Assembly (NCBI RefSeq): GCF_043951865.1
Contig: NZ_JBINJF010000003.1
Span: 1 to 64,000, forward strand
Reading direction: 5' to 3'
DNA length: 64,000 bases
Source: JAMQKA01 sp043951865
Lineage (GTDB): Bacteria; Bacteroidota; Rhodothermia; Balneolales; Balneolaceae
Shown piece after piece: positions 1-8,868 of the stretch. The position numbers and the translations under genes are program-made. How positions within the stretch are numbered: position 1 is the first letter of the stretch; each line of letters begins with the position of its first letter. The notes beneath the pieces were generated by a model that ran no database searches, had not been told where the DNA came from, and saw only the letters and a program-made list of their open reading frames with translations.

Positions 1-2
1 GA

Positions 3-416
3 TGCCCTGCCGGTGAGGACTTTGATAGCGGGCAACTTGCGTTACGGACCATCAACATCCACGCCTGCACAGGTTGCAGCGGGTGCCCCATTCACTGCCT
101 TTTTTTCGTCCCTTTTGTATCAAGACGAGGGACACCTCGGTTGGAGAAAATCGTCTCCTGTTTCACATTAAGGCCTCCTTATCCTCCTTCCCTGTTCATT
201 TTTTTAGTGATTAAAAAACGAGCCAGCAAAAGTTTCAACGGCTGGAAGGGGTACAGCAACAAACTGATTTTGGGGGGCTTTGCAGAACCTGCCATTTTGT
301 TGGGAGGTAGTTGTACTACCGACCCTGGTGACCTTTTAACGGGAGTACAACTCCCCCAGAACGAAGAATTGAGGGTTTTGCAAAGCCCTCTTTGGATCAT
401 TCCTGTCCCAAGTTGA
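3..416 (+). pseudogene. 5'-truncated Cys-rich reading frame, probable gene remnant
   Basis: An open frame enters from the left edge and runs to a stop at 414-416. Its first part reads as real protein and contains Cys-x2-Cys-x2-Cys-x3-Cys around positions 66-98 (residues ACTGCSGCPIHC). That spacing fits a ferredoxin-type 4Fe-4S site. The sequence just before it (ALRTINIHACTGC) also resembles the CTGC loop of NADPH-dependent FMN reductase/iron-sulfur flavoproteins. After about position 120 the translation loses protein character and then runs through repeat copy 275-388, so the original C-terminus seems to have been replaced. The family cannot be decided without the upstream sequence. Confidence 0.3.
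275..388 (+). repeat. Type I dispersed palindromic repeat, copy 1
   Basis: A 114-bp element with near-perfect terminal inverted repeats: GGGCTTTGCAGAACC at 275-289 and GGTTTTGCAAAGCCC at 374-388. Inside are two hairpins, one around GGTAGTTGTACTACC (305-319) and one around GGGAGTACAACTCCC. These are complementary to each other, so the whole element can fold into one long imperfect hairpin. At least six further complete copies lie elsewhere in the window. No coding capacity is evident. Confidence 0.85.
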
Positions 417-555
417 CGTCAGATTAAGAATATGACATTTTTTTCCCGATATTCCTGACCTGTTCGATCGGTCACAAGATCGCCTGAGGCATGGACAACG
501 CAATGATGTGGTTGACATACTTTCTGGTATTATCCGTTTGTGATACTGTTTAAAG

Positions 556-672
556 AAGCTTTGCAGAACCTGCTATTTTGTTGGGAGGTGGTTGTGCCAC
601 CGGGCTTGGTGACCTTGTTTAGCGGGGGGTACAACTCCCTCAGAACGAGGAACCGGTGGTTTTGCAAAGTTC
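556..672 (+). repeat. Type I dispersed palindromic repeat, copy 2
   Basis: Same architecture and orientation as the copy at 275-388. The left end AAGCTTTGCAGAACC is at 556-570 and the right end GGTTTTGCAAAGTTC at 658-672. The internal segment carries the conserved TTGGGAGGTGGTTGTGCCAC block and the distal ACAACTCCCTCAGAACGAGG block. The gap 417-737 otherwise shows nothing recognisable. This copy ends 65 bp before the hydrolase start, so it could lie in that gene's leader. Confidence 0.85.
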
Positions 673-737
673 TGTTTAACTGTTTCTTCTGAGCCTCAGC
701 GTAATTCAACTGGAGATAGAAACTGATTTACTGACCC

Positions 738-2243
738 TTGTTTTCAAGAAAAAAACCTGAACATAAACTCGTCGTTATCGGAGATAGCATCAGCCAGGGA
801 TTTAACAACGGTGGAATCTACCGGACAGACCTGAACTTTCCCTCTTTCCTGGCTCAATGCTTTAAACCGCAGCCAACCTTTGACCAGCCCAATTTTACCG
901 CGCAGGCCGGTATTCCGCTCAACCTGGAGGTGCTGGTTCGGGGACTGGAGGATGAATACGGGGACTCCATTGAGTGGAATGAATACCTGCCGGCAGCCGG
1001 GCACCTCTACTCTACCCTGCGCAGGATCAAACGCTACTGGGAGGGCCATTTCAAGCCGCTGGCCAACGAGCGATCCATGCCCTATCACAACCAGTCGATA
1101 TGGGGTTTTGCAATGAATGACGCCTGGATGGTCAACGAAAAAATGAGCCGAGAATATATCAAGGTCCACCGGGAAACCTACTCCGTATTCAACGTGCTGC
1201 CCGATCACGCCATGTATATCACCGCCTGCATGGTATTAAATCCCTCGTTCAGTGAAAAATTCTCGGATTTTACGCAGATCGACAATGCCCGCTATCTTCA
1301 GGAGCACGGGGGTATCGAAAACCTGATCGTTACGATGGGGCACAACAACATCATCGGGGCGATTACCGATCTGCGATTTGAATATTCCGAGCCCGAAGAC
1401 CTTGAACAACCACCCTCTGAACGAAATTACACGGTGTATCGGCCCGAGCATTTTGAAACCGAGTACCGTAAGCTGGCCGAACGAATCAGCTCCATCGGGG
1501 CCAAACGGGTCATTACGCCAACCATTCCCTACGTGACGATTCCACCGGCGGTGCGCGGCATCAATGAAGATCTCTCGCGGGAACGCGGCGGTTATTTTGA
1601 CTACTACACCCGGTTCTGGATCTGGGACACCGATTTCAATCCCGATGTTCATCCCCATTTTACCAAAGACGAGGCGATTAAACTGGATATGATCGTGGAT
1701 GAATACAATCAAATTATCCGGACGATTGCCGAAGAATACGGCTGGATCGTGGTGCCGCTTAATCGGTATGTCAGTGCCATCGCCAACCGCCGGTTGCGGG
1801 GTCAGATCAAGGTTCCGTTTCCCAAAGACTTTTGCCAGGCCATGAAACGAAATCCCGCGACGGCGCATTTAGTGGAGGATCCCAAAAACCTGAAGATAAG
1901 TACGGACTACCTGCGGCTTGACCGGGAAACCGGCAAGGTGTACAAAGGCGGTATTTTCAGCCTGGACGGCATTCACCCCACCACCATCGGGTACGGGCTG
2001 ATGGCCCACCTCTACTATGAAACCATGAAGGATAACGGCGTTAAATTTGACCGTGCGCTGGACTGGGATTTTATCATCCGAAACGATACGCTGGTGACCG
2101 ATCCGCCCCACCTGCTGGTCGAACTGCGCAACCTGCTGCGTTTCCTTTCGCTGGGCCGGCAGGAAAAGATCACCAAAATCGGGAAAAGCGTACTGGGTCA
2201 GCTAATGCAGGCCTTTTCCCCGAGACGGCGCACCGGCCTGTAA
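738..2243 (+). CDS. SGNH/GDSL-fold hydrolase family protein
   Basis: A 501-residue protein with SGNH-hydrolase blocks: the nucleophile block VVIGDSISQG (Ser about residue 17), a block III-like MGHNNIIG near residue 200, and the C-terminal Asp-x-x-His block SLDGIHPTTIGYG near 408-420. It probably hydrolyses an ester or acyl substrate, but the substrate is unknown. It is much longer than a minimal GDSL esterase (about 200 residues), with a large insertion between blocks. No signal peptide is obvious. The only plausible start is TTG at 738, because a stop lies immediately upstream in frame and no ATG precedes the GDS motif. It stands alone, convergent with the TonB receptor operon. Confidence 0.75.
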   Translation: MFSRKKPEHKLVVIGDSISQGFNNGGIYRTDLNFPSFLAQCFKPQPTFDQPNFTAQAGIPLNLEVLVRGLEDEYGDSIEWNEYLPAAGHLYSTLRRIKRYWEGHFKPLANERSMPYHNQSIWGFAMNDAWMVNEKMSREYIKVHRETYSVFNVLPDHAMYITACMVLNPSFSEKFSDFTQIDNARYLQEHGGIENLIVTMGHNNIIGAITDLRFEYSEPEDLEQPPSERNYTVYRPEHFETEYRKLAERISSIGAKRVITPTIPYVTIPPAVRGINEDLSRERGGYFDYYTRFWIWDTDFNPDVHPHFTKDEAIKLDMIVDEYNQIIRTIAEEYGWIVVPLNRYVSAIANRRLRGQIKVPFPKDFCQAMKRNPATAHLVEDPKNLKISTDYLRLDRETGKVYKGGIFSLDGIHPTTIGYGLMAHLYYETMKDNGVKFDRALDWDFIIRNDTLVTDPPHLLVELRNLLRFLSLGRQEKITKIGKSVLGQLMQAFSPRRRTGL

Positions 2244-2296
2244 ATCAGGATTAGACAAGCGTAAAGCTCTATATTGACCTGGATTGTACGCGGATT

Positions 2297-4792
2297 CTAC
2301 AGGCTGATGCCGGCGGTTACATAAAAACTCCGGCTGGGGGATGGAATAATACCCGGTCCGGGATACCCGGTGGCCCTTCTCGTAAAATAGATATTATTGG
2401 TCACATTATTGATCCCGGCTTCCAGGCGGAACCAGTTATGATTGTATTTGGCTGAGAGATCCATTACATGGTAGGCCGGGATAATGCCCTCGATCGCCGT
2501 GGGAGTTCGGCGGGCGTTGGTGGCGTCAGAAAACTGCTCGCTTACGTAAGAAAACTGCCAGGAGGCTTCGAAGTTTTTCCTGCTGAAGGTCAACCCCGTT
2601 TTGAAGTTAACATTCGGCACCAGCTCTACATCATTTCCTTCAATTCCGCTGATGTCGGAATCGGAATATTCGGATGTAATCAGCGCCAGGTTGGTAAACA
2701 GGGAGAGCCGCGACGAACGGGTTTCTCCCATGAACAAGCGGTACAGGTTGACCTCTGCAAACGTTTCGAGACCGTAAATTTTGGCGTCGGCCACATTTGT
2801 CCGATACCGAAACGTCCGATCTACCAGGCCGTTAAATTTGGGATTCGGCTCCGTTTTCAGGACCGTGCCGATGCGATCTTCGTAGGAAAGATGAAACAGG
2901 CTGACATCGTAGTTAAAAAAGGTATCCCGGCTCCCGCGCAGTCCCAGGTCCACGTTAAATCCGCGCTCATCCTGCATATTCGGATCCACCTCCAGGCTTC
3001 CGACATCCACCCGAATATCGTTAAAGTTGATAGCCCGGTAATTTTGGGAGTAATTGGCATAAACCTCCAGGTTCCTGCTCCCCTTGTAGCTGGCCCCGAT
3101 TCCAAAAAAGACGAAAGAGCGCTTTCGGTCCCGCTGCTCCTCGATCCGCTCATCCACCAGTATATTTCCGGCCAGGTCTTCCACGATATTGCGATAATAC
3201 CCGTCCGCTTCGGTCCGGATATATTCAAACCGAACGCCCGGAGTAATGCTTAATTCAGGAGTGATGTTGAATATATTCTCGACAAAAAGCGATCGATTTC
3301 GACTCGGCAGATCGAAATCGGATCCCCGAAGGTTATCCGGACTCAGGTAGCTGAAATCGGGATCGCTCCCATCGGTGCCCCGCCCCTGCCGGCGATGGGT
3401 AAACCCGTTGTAAAATCGGGTTCCCACCAGGAAAACCGAGAGCTGCTCTCCCAGCGGGTAGCGGTGAATCAGCCGCGTTTCGTTGCCCCAGTTGGTAAAA
3501 TCGTCTTTCAGCAGGTTGCGGGGTCCTCCAAAATCCAGGCGGTCGATCCGTTCCAGGTTTCCCACCGCGTCGCGCCCCGCCTTCAGCCCGAAAAAGCGCG
3601 TGTTCAGCCTGGTTTTTGAACTGAACTCATAATTAGCTTTCAGGGCCAGCAGGTTCCAGTTTACCCGGAACCAGTTCCGCTCGCGGTTCGACTGGCCCGG
3701 ATCCTCCTCAAACTGGGCGTCCGTCAGTCCCCCGGGCTGATGGGCCAGGTAATGCATGTAGGTGTACTCCGGGTTGATCGTCAGTTTCGGCGTAATGTTG
3801 TACTGTACCGAACCGTAAGCCGTGTGCTGGTCAAGCTCAGAATTGGGCCTCCAGCCGTCGCTCTTCTTGTACTGGTAAAACCCGTAATAGTTCATATTTT
3901 CCGTTGAGCCACCAACGCTGTTGAACGAGCTCCACATGCCGTAGGAGCCGACCGACTGGTTTGAATTGAGCTGCAGCCGTTCATCTTCGGGACCGTCCTT
4001 GAATACAAAATTCAGCAATCCCCCAAACTGGGTACCGTACTGGAGAGAGGCTGCCCCGCGTACAATCTCAATCCGCTTCAGTGCCCGCACGGGCGGGGTA
4101 TAATAGCTTTCGGGGTAACCCAGCGCATCCGCCGCGATATCATAGCCATTCTGGCGCGTATTAAAATTGGAGCTCCTGTTGGGACTCAGTCCCCGCCCGC
4201 CGATGCCCAGCTGCACCCCGGCCTCGTCGCTCTGCCAAATATTGAGGCCCGGGACTTTGGCAAAGACCTGCCGGCTGTTGTTGGTGGCCAGGTTGGCGGC
4301 GATCTCTTCTACGACCACCACCTCGTTTTTCTTTGACTCGTTGATGGTCACCCCTTCCACTGAGCGCATCCGCGTGATGCCGAACGAGGCTGACTCAGTA
4401 TCCTCAACGGTCAGTTCACCCAGCGCCCCTTCCAAGACCACAAGCTCAAAGTTGAGGTGGATATCACTTTCCTGAATGGTGATCTCCTTTGTTGTCACTT
4501 TTTTGCCGGGATGATACGCCGTAACGGCGTAGGTTCCGGGCTCAAGTCCCGTTATCCTGTACCGCCCTTTTTTGCCGGTTCGATCCTGAAAAGGGGTCGT
4601 CGTCGAAAACATGTTTCCGGTCTCCGAAGAGTCCTGTTCGGCGGCCGACGAGACAAACACATACGCCGCAGGCAGGGAATTCCCGGTTTCACTGCTTACT
4701 TTTCCGGATATGGTATAGGTTTGCGCAGATGCATAAAAGGGTATCCAGAAGAAAGTTGACAGAAAAAATGCAATTGTAAAACCGTACTTCAT
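2297..4792 (-). CDS. TonB-dependent outer-membrane receptor, probable iron-complex uptake
   Basis: An 831-residue protein with a signal peptide (cleavage near ASAQ-TYTISG). It has a CarboxypepD_reg-like Ig domain (about 28-118), a plug (about 150-265, with RIEIVRGAASLQYGTQFGG typical of the plug end) and a 22-strand-type barrel to the C-terminus. The family imports ferric siderophores, ferric citrate, heme or other large ligands using TonB energy. The FecA-like plug and the imelysin/DUF4856 neighbours favour an iron complex, but the ligand is not determined. It is last in the operon 8597-2297, and its start overlaps the preceding gene by 4 bp (ATGA), which implies translational coupling. Confidence 0.88.
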   Translation of the reverse strand: MKYGFTIAFFLSTFFWIPFYASAQTYTISGKVSSETGNSLPAAYVFVSSAAEQDSSETGNMFSTTTPFQDRTGKKGRYRITGLEPGTYAVTAYHPGKKVTTKEITIQESDIHLNFELVVLEGALGELTVEDTESASFGITRMRSVEGVTINESKKNEVVVVEEIAANLATNNSRQVFAKVPGLNIWQSDEAGVQLGIGGRGLSPNRSSNFNTRQNGYDIAADALGYPESYYTPPVRALKRIEIVRGAASLQYGTQFGGLLNFVFKDGPEDERLQLNSNQSVGSYGMWSSFNSVGGSTENMNYYGFYQYKKSDGWRPNSELDQHTAYGSVQYNITPKLTINPEYTYMHYLAHQPGGLTDAQFEEDPGQSNRERNWFRVNWNLLALKANYEFSSKTRLNTRFFGLKAGRDAVGNLERIDRLDFGGPRNLLKDDFTNWGNETRLIHRYPLGEQLSVFLVGTRFYNGFTHRRQGRGTDGSDPDFSYLSPDNLRGSDFDLPSRNRSLFVENIFNITPELSITPGVRFEYIRTEADGYYRNIVEDLAGNILVDERIEEQRDRKRSFVFFGIGASYKGSRNLEVYANYSQNYRAINFNDIRVDVGSLEVDPNMQDERGFNVDLGLRGSRDTFFNYDVSLFHLSYEDRIGTVLKTEPNPKFNGLVDRTFRYRTNVADAKIYGLETFAEVNLYRLFMGETRSSRLSLFTNLALITSEYSDSDISGIEGNDVELVPNVNFKTGLTFSRKNFEASWQFSYVSEQFSDATNARRTPTAIEGIIPAYHVMDLSAKYNHNWFRLEAGINNVTNNIYFTRRATGYPGPGIIPSPSRSFYVTAGISL

Positions 4793-6204
4793 TTTCTGTG
4801 GCTTCCAAACCAGCTTTGTTGATTCTCGGGAAATGGCAAAATCCAGTCTTTATGATGAAAACCCTGTTCCACTTCGGTCAGATCCACTTCCGGGTCGATC
4901 ATCAGGGTACTCCGCCGCCCATTGAGCGTCACGTAGGATTCAGCCGTAATCTGCAGATCGTCCATCCCCTCCTTTTGATACTGTTCCTCCAGGTAATGGG
5001 CAAACTGCAGAATCATGTCGGGCTGGGTGGACATCATTTTTTCCTGGTTGGGCGTCAGATATTGGTAGTTGGAGACCTGCCACCGATCCCCGGTTTCGGG
5101 ATTGCGGACATTGAAGGTGGTATTGCCGGCCTTTTCCATCAGCATCACCCGCCAGGAAAAGCGGTATCCCTGCTCCGTCCAGAACAGGTTGCCCGGATAC
5201 AACGCAAAACGCAGCGGAAGCAAAAGCTGAAGGACAAAGTGGATTACCAAAACTGCCGTCAACACAGAAGCAACCGTAGGACGATAATTAAACGTTTTTG
5301 TGCCGGCTGGGCTTTCTCCTGCAACTATTTTACCTCGTTTCACAAAAGATATTCTGCGCCACAGGTCTCCGGTTTTTTCGATGATTTGCTCGTGAAATTC
5401 TGCGGAAAAATAGATCAGCGTGCACAATATCATGATGTAGGGAAACATGCCGATCTGGAAAAGGGCAGCGGTCATCAGGTGGAAAACCACAACCGCGGCA
5501 TAGGCATACCTGCGTGTCGGTTTGTAGAGCAGGAAAAAGACGAGGGACAGGTCATAAAAGGCTCCCGCCCAGCTAAAGAGGTAGGCGGTCGCGGGATATT
5601 CGAGCAGCGGACCGATCAGCGCCAGGTCGGCATTGGCCGGCAGCCAGATCCGCAGCGGCATGGCGTTGAGCAGCCAGTCGGCATTCAGCTTGGCGGTCCC
5701 GGCAAAAAAGTAGACGAGTCCCAACTGAAGTTTAAAAATATTGATCGTCCAGGCCGGTACATATTCGGCACGCAGGCCGGGCTTGCGCAGGAGGTCCAGT
5801 GAAAAATAGCGGTTGGCGGGAACCAGTATCAGCAGGAAACTGATGATACTGACAAAATAGTAGTGGTTCAGGTAGTTCGTTTTGTCGATGAGCTCGACAT
5901 AGGTAAAGGTGAGAAAAAAAAGGACGGAGGCGACCCGGTAATGCCAGCCCAGCATTATAAACAGGGCAGAAAGACCCATCACCAGGAATAGCAGGTACAT
6001 GCCCGGCTCCCCCAGCGGCTGTACCCATTCAAAGCCGTAAAAGGAGAAAAAATAGTCGGGTTGCACGTAGAGCTCGTAGATCCAGCCGTTCAGGGCAAAC
6101 CGGACGATGCTGACCAGCATGATACCCCCGAAGATCACCCTGAAAACAGCCAGCGGCGCAATAGGAATATGTCTGCGGAAATACCGCTCTACAATGCCTT
6201 CCAT
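4789..6204 (-). CDS. Vitamin K-dependent gamma-carboxylase homologue (HTTM domain)
   Basis: A 471-residue polytopic membrane protein. The N-terminal two thirds is the HTTM domain with several hydrophobic helices. The C-terminal part (about 335-470) is a soluble domain like that of gamma-glutamyl carboxylase, with WTEQGYRFSWRVMLMEK near 345. Two blocks match the animal enzyme from memory: DKTNYLNHYYF (107-117, around the functional His) and FFAGTAKLNADW (166-177), where Lys172 aligns with the catalytic base of the KLDADW motif. The animal enzyme carboxylates Glu using reduced vitamin K, CO2 and O2. The bacterial role is unknown. It lies between imelysin (12-bp gap) and the TonB receptor (4-bp overlap), so a role in metal-complex uptake or in modifying the acidic neighbours is inferred. 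Confidence 0.8.
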   Translation of the reverse strand: MEGIVERYFRRHIPIAPLAVFRVIFGGIMLVSIVRFALNGWIYELYVQPDYFFSFYGFEWVQPLGEPGMYLLFLVMGLSALFIMLGWHYRVASVLFFLTFTYVELIDKTNYLNHYYFVSIISFLLILVPANRYFSLDLLRKPGLRAEYVPAWTINIFKLQLGLVYFFAGTAKLNADWLLNAMPLRIWLPANADLALIGPLLEYPATAYLFSWAGAFYDLSLVFFLLYKPTRRYAYAAVVVFHLMTAALFQIGMFPYIMILCTLIYFSAEFHEQIIEKTGDLWRRISFVKRGKIVAGESPAGTKTFNYRPTVASVLTAVLVIHFVLQLLLPLRFALYPGNLFWTEQGYRFSWRVMLMEKAGNTTFNVRNPETGDRWQVSNYQYLTPNQEKMMSTQPDMILQFAHYLEEQYQKEGMDDLQITAESYVTLNGRRSTLMIDPEVDLTEVEQGFHHKDWILPFPENQQSWFGSHRK

Positions 6205-6216
6205 TTCTGTTGCTCG

Positions 6217-7344
6217 TTAGTCTCCATCATTATCCTGGTACGTTATTGTCACCCCAAGTACCGAAGTCATATCGGCCTTCAACAGCGTCACTATTTTTTG
6301 CAGCTCCTCGAACGAGGTAAGTACCGGTTCATTGTCCTGTTCTATCTGCTGAGACAAGGGATCACTGAGACTGCCGAGCGCCGTTTGCGCATCCGTCAGC
6401 TCGGTTTTGATCTCTTCGGAAAGATCCCCGGCTCCCAGGGCTTCGAGATTGTCATCCAGTCCCTCGCCGCCGCCTCCTGTAAAGATCTGTTCCACCTGCC
6501 CGAGGTTGGCTTTTGCCAGCTCCAGGGAGTATCCGCCGTAGTAGGCTTCCGTAGCGGTGGGACGCTCCACGCCACTTCGCACGCCCGCCGGGATACCGAT
6601 TTTACCATCCCGCAGAAAGCGCTCGTAATGCAGCACCAGGCTGTTGATGAGCATGCCGAGCGAGCTTCCCACATCGGTGCCCCCATTATTTTCGCTAAGA
6701 AACGTACCGATATAATTTCCTCCCGCTTCCCGCCACTCGTCGGCCGTGGTGTCCACCAGATCCTTGACAAAAGCGACGTTATCCAGCAGGTAGGTCATAC
6801 GGCTCTCGGCATCGGTATCGGCGCTGTACATCGCCAGGATCTCCTCCTCGCTCTCTCCCACCCCGTGCAGCAGGTAACCGAGGGTCGGGAGCCCGGAGGC
6901 ATCACGACTCTCAATCGTGCCCAGCGTATATTCACCGGTGGAGATATTTTCATTTACCTGTTCCGTGTCGGTGGGATAGGTATTGAGCGAAGCGCGCATC
7001 AGCACCGACTCGGCCGGGCCAAATTGAAACGGGCTCACATCCTGCCAGGCCAGGCGCATCTCTTTTAACGCCGATTGCAGTGCCTGCAAATGCTCCGGCG
7101 TCCGCTCGGCATTAAAATCCGAAGCCGCTGCGTCCAGATCACCGGCGGTGGACTGCAGGTTTTCAAAAGCCGGCAGAATGATGTTGTTGCCATAGTTCTG
7201 CAGCATGGCGGATCGGTCAAAATCGATCTCCTCGTCATCTGAGGATGTACTGCTGCTGCACGAAGCGACAATGAATACAAGCGTTATTGTGAAAAGTGAT
7301 AAGAGTAAAGTCGAATAAATCCGCATAACATGAGTGTTTAACAA
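6217..7344 (-). CDS. Imelysin-family (M75/IrpA-like) lipoprotein
   Basis: A 375-residue lipoprotein with a hydrophobic leader and a lipobox-like IVASC, followed by a Ser/Asp/Glu-rich linker. The imelysin domain covers about 45-370 as two helical bundles, with the family's HxxE-type motif as LLHGVGE near residue 148. Imelysins (IrpA, ICMP, EfeO C-terminal domain) are iron-regulated periplasmic or surface proteins, thought to bind metal rather than cleave protein. Translation may start at the ATG at 7344 or at the ATG at 7326, which gives a more typical leader (MRIYSTLLLSL). It is second in the iron operon, 68 bp after the DUF4856 gene. Confidence 0.85.
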   Translation of the reverse strand: MLNTHVMRIYSTLLLSLFTITLVFIVASCSSSTSSDDEEIDFDRSAMLQNYGNNIILPAFENLQSTAGDLDAAASDFNAERTPEHLQALQSALKEMRLAWQDVSPFQFGPAESVLMRASLNTYPTDTEQVNENISTGEYTLGTIESRDASGLPTLGYLLHGVGESEEEILAMYSADTDAESRMTYLLDNVAFVKDLVDTTADEWREAGGNYIGTFLSENNGGTDVGSSLGMLINSLVLHYERFLRDGKIGIPAGVRSGVERPTATEAYYGGYSLELAKANLGQVEQIFTGGGGEGLDDNLEALGAGDLSEEIKTELTDAQTALGSLSDPLSQQIEQDNEPVLTSFEELQKIVTLLKADMTSVLGVTITYQDNDGD

Positions 7345-7412
7345 AAACCCAAACCCCGCGGGTTAATGGGGAAACGGGGTTCGGGATGACGGGTTATATG
7401 TGAGCTAAATCG

Positions 7413-8597
7413 TTATAGCTGATCCTGTACCGGTTCCAGGTCAGGATACAGGTCTACAAGTGTTGCCTTTGCATTGTTCAGTCCGCTGGATTTTACATTC
7501 CAGAAATTGCCGTTTTCCCCGAAATCACTGTTTAGAATCTGATCAATCTGGTCGGTGCTTATCACCCGCTGGGGACTATATTTCAAGGCATTTACAAAAG
7601 CCCAGGCTTCGGAAAGTGCATGAAAAGCCTCTCCCTGGTTACTATTGTTCAGGTGCTGCAGCGTGCTGTTGATGTAGTGTACGGCTGTTGCAGCAGACAA
7701 CAGCTCCAGGTTTTCGTAAAGTACCTGTACCTGTTCGTCCAGTTCCGTTTGGTTGTCGTTAACGATAGCCGTGCGTCCCCGGATGAAGGCGTCCATAATC
7801 GTATCGTTGAAGCCGAGCAGCGGATCAGAGCCGTTGGAATACTTGCTCCAGAAACGGAGCTCGTCGGTGCGGGCGTCCGGCCAGTCGGAGTAAAAATCGA
7901 CCGGGGCATCGAAATAGCCGTAGGCTTCATCGAAATGGTGCTCCTTGTCGGTGTAATTGGTTCCCTCGCGGAGCTCCTCGTTTTCGACGTTCGGACCGAT
8001 GCGTTCATCTGTCAGGTACACGTTAAAAATCTGGTTGTAAAAAACAGCCCCCATCAATCCTTTTTCAACGAGCTGGGTAAACTCACGACCCTTTTCATCA
8101 ACCAGTATGTCGCTGCCGCTGTCTTCCCGTTCCAACAGTCCGGCTACGCCGTTTTGAGCGCGAATTCCGGCACTGCCGTTTTCACTGGCGGCTTCGGCAT
8201 CCGCAAAAAATCCCTCAAAAAGATTGTTGTCGAGATCGGGGGCAAACGTCTTGCTTTTGAGATCGCGGTCGGAAGTAAATGAAAAATGTCCGCCGCCGTT
8301 GCCATCCTTGTTTTCGAACATATCCAGCAGTGCCTGCTCAGAGATCACCTCTCCCTGGTGTGCAGTAGAAATGTAGGCTTTCATCTCTTCGACCATGTCG
8401 AGCCGGTCGGTCTGCCCTGGATAGGCGACCGTCGATTCCCCATTGCGCGTAAACTCGTAGGTGTCTGGGACTTCAATCTGCTCATTTTCATTATCCTCGC
8501 CATCAGAACTGGTGGTATCACAACCGGCGGCTGCGACCAGCAGGACCACCAGCAACGTTCCAAGACTCTTTAACTTGTATCCTTCTAAAAAATTCAT
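7413..8597 (-). CDS. DUF4856 lipoprotein
   Basis: A 394-residue lipoprotein: a hydrophobic leader with lipobox VAAAGC, then an acidic linker rich in Glu, Asp and Asn, then a DUF4856-type domain (about 45-390). Recognisable stretches are YEFTRNGESTVAYPGQTDRL and FNDTIMDAFIRGRTA. DUF4856 genes commonly occur beside imelysin and TonB receptor genes, which suggests a surface or periplasmic part of an iron-acquisition complex. The biochemical role is unknown. It is first in the operon, and a 19-bp dyad lies 48 bp upstream of its start. Confidence 0.82.
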   Translation of the reverse strand: MNFLEGYKLKSLGTLLVVLLVAAAGCDTTSSDGEDNENEQIEVPDTYEFTRNGESTVAYPGQTDRLDMVEEMKAYISTAHQGEVISEQALLDMFENKDGNGGGHFSFTSDRDLKSKTFAPDLDNNLFEGFFADAEAASENGSAGIRAQNGVAGLLEREDSGSDILVDEKGREFTQLVEKGLMGAVFYNQIFNVYLTDERIGPNVENEELREGTNYTDKEHHFDEAYGYFDAPVDFYSDWPDARTDELRFWSKYSNGSDPLLGFNDTIMDAFIRGRTAIVNDNQTELDEQVQVLYENLELLSAATAVHYINSTLQHLNNSNQGEAFHALSEAWAFVNALKYSPQRVISTDQIDQILNSDFGENGNFWNVKSSGLNNAKATLVDLYPDLEPVQDQL

Positions 8598-8644
8598 AAC
8601 ACATTTTTTTCTTGCAGTTTCGATTCGACAGCAAGTATAAAACT

Positions 8645-8663
8645 ATTTAGACTAATTATAAAT
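8645..8663 (-). promoter_or_regulatory. Candidate iron-responsive operator (site 1)
   Basis: ATTTAGA-CTAAT-TATAAAT, an imperfect 7-5-7 dyad (6 of 7 positions pair). It lies 48 bp upstream of the DUF4856/imelysin/carboxylase/TonB operon. The same half-site and the same 5-nt spacer recur at 11306-11324 between two iron/heme transcription units. The length and AT-rich dyad are compatible with a Fur or DtxR-superfamily operator. Which regulator binds is not shown, and no such regulator is encoded in the window. Confidence 0.5.
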
Positions 8664-8735
8664 AAGAAAGACAACTTTTCCTGCCTTCCATTATCCGGTT
8701 TTGCCTACACTTCTGTGAAGTGCCGCTGATTCTGC

Positions 8736-8776
8736 AATAGCGCCATATTTTTATGCAGCAATATGGCATCGCTATT
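8736..8776. other. Intergenic hairpin in the gap 8598-9039
   Basis: AATAGCG-CCATATT (8736-8749) pairs with AATATGG-cat-CGCTATT (8760-8776) around a 10-nt loop, with a 3-nt bulge. It has no T-run on either strand, so it is not a standard terminator. It lies between the operator at 8645 and the plus-strand terminator-like hairpin at 8869, inside a 440-bp gene-free gap. Confidence 0.55.
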
Positions 8777-8868
8777 TCTTCAAGACCGGCAAACATGACT
8801 AGTACTTAGTTTCAAAAGTTAGCGTAATTACCAAATCCGGCTGTCAAGCTGACTTTGTAAGGTCGCCC

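Noticed and set aside
4798..7068. Long plus-strand open frames opposite the carboxylase and imelysin genes (334 and 335 codons)
   Set aside because: They are antisense to clearly conserved coding sequence, have no domain-like pattern and are explained by codon bias of the real genes.
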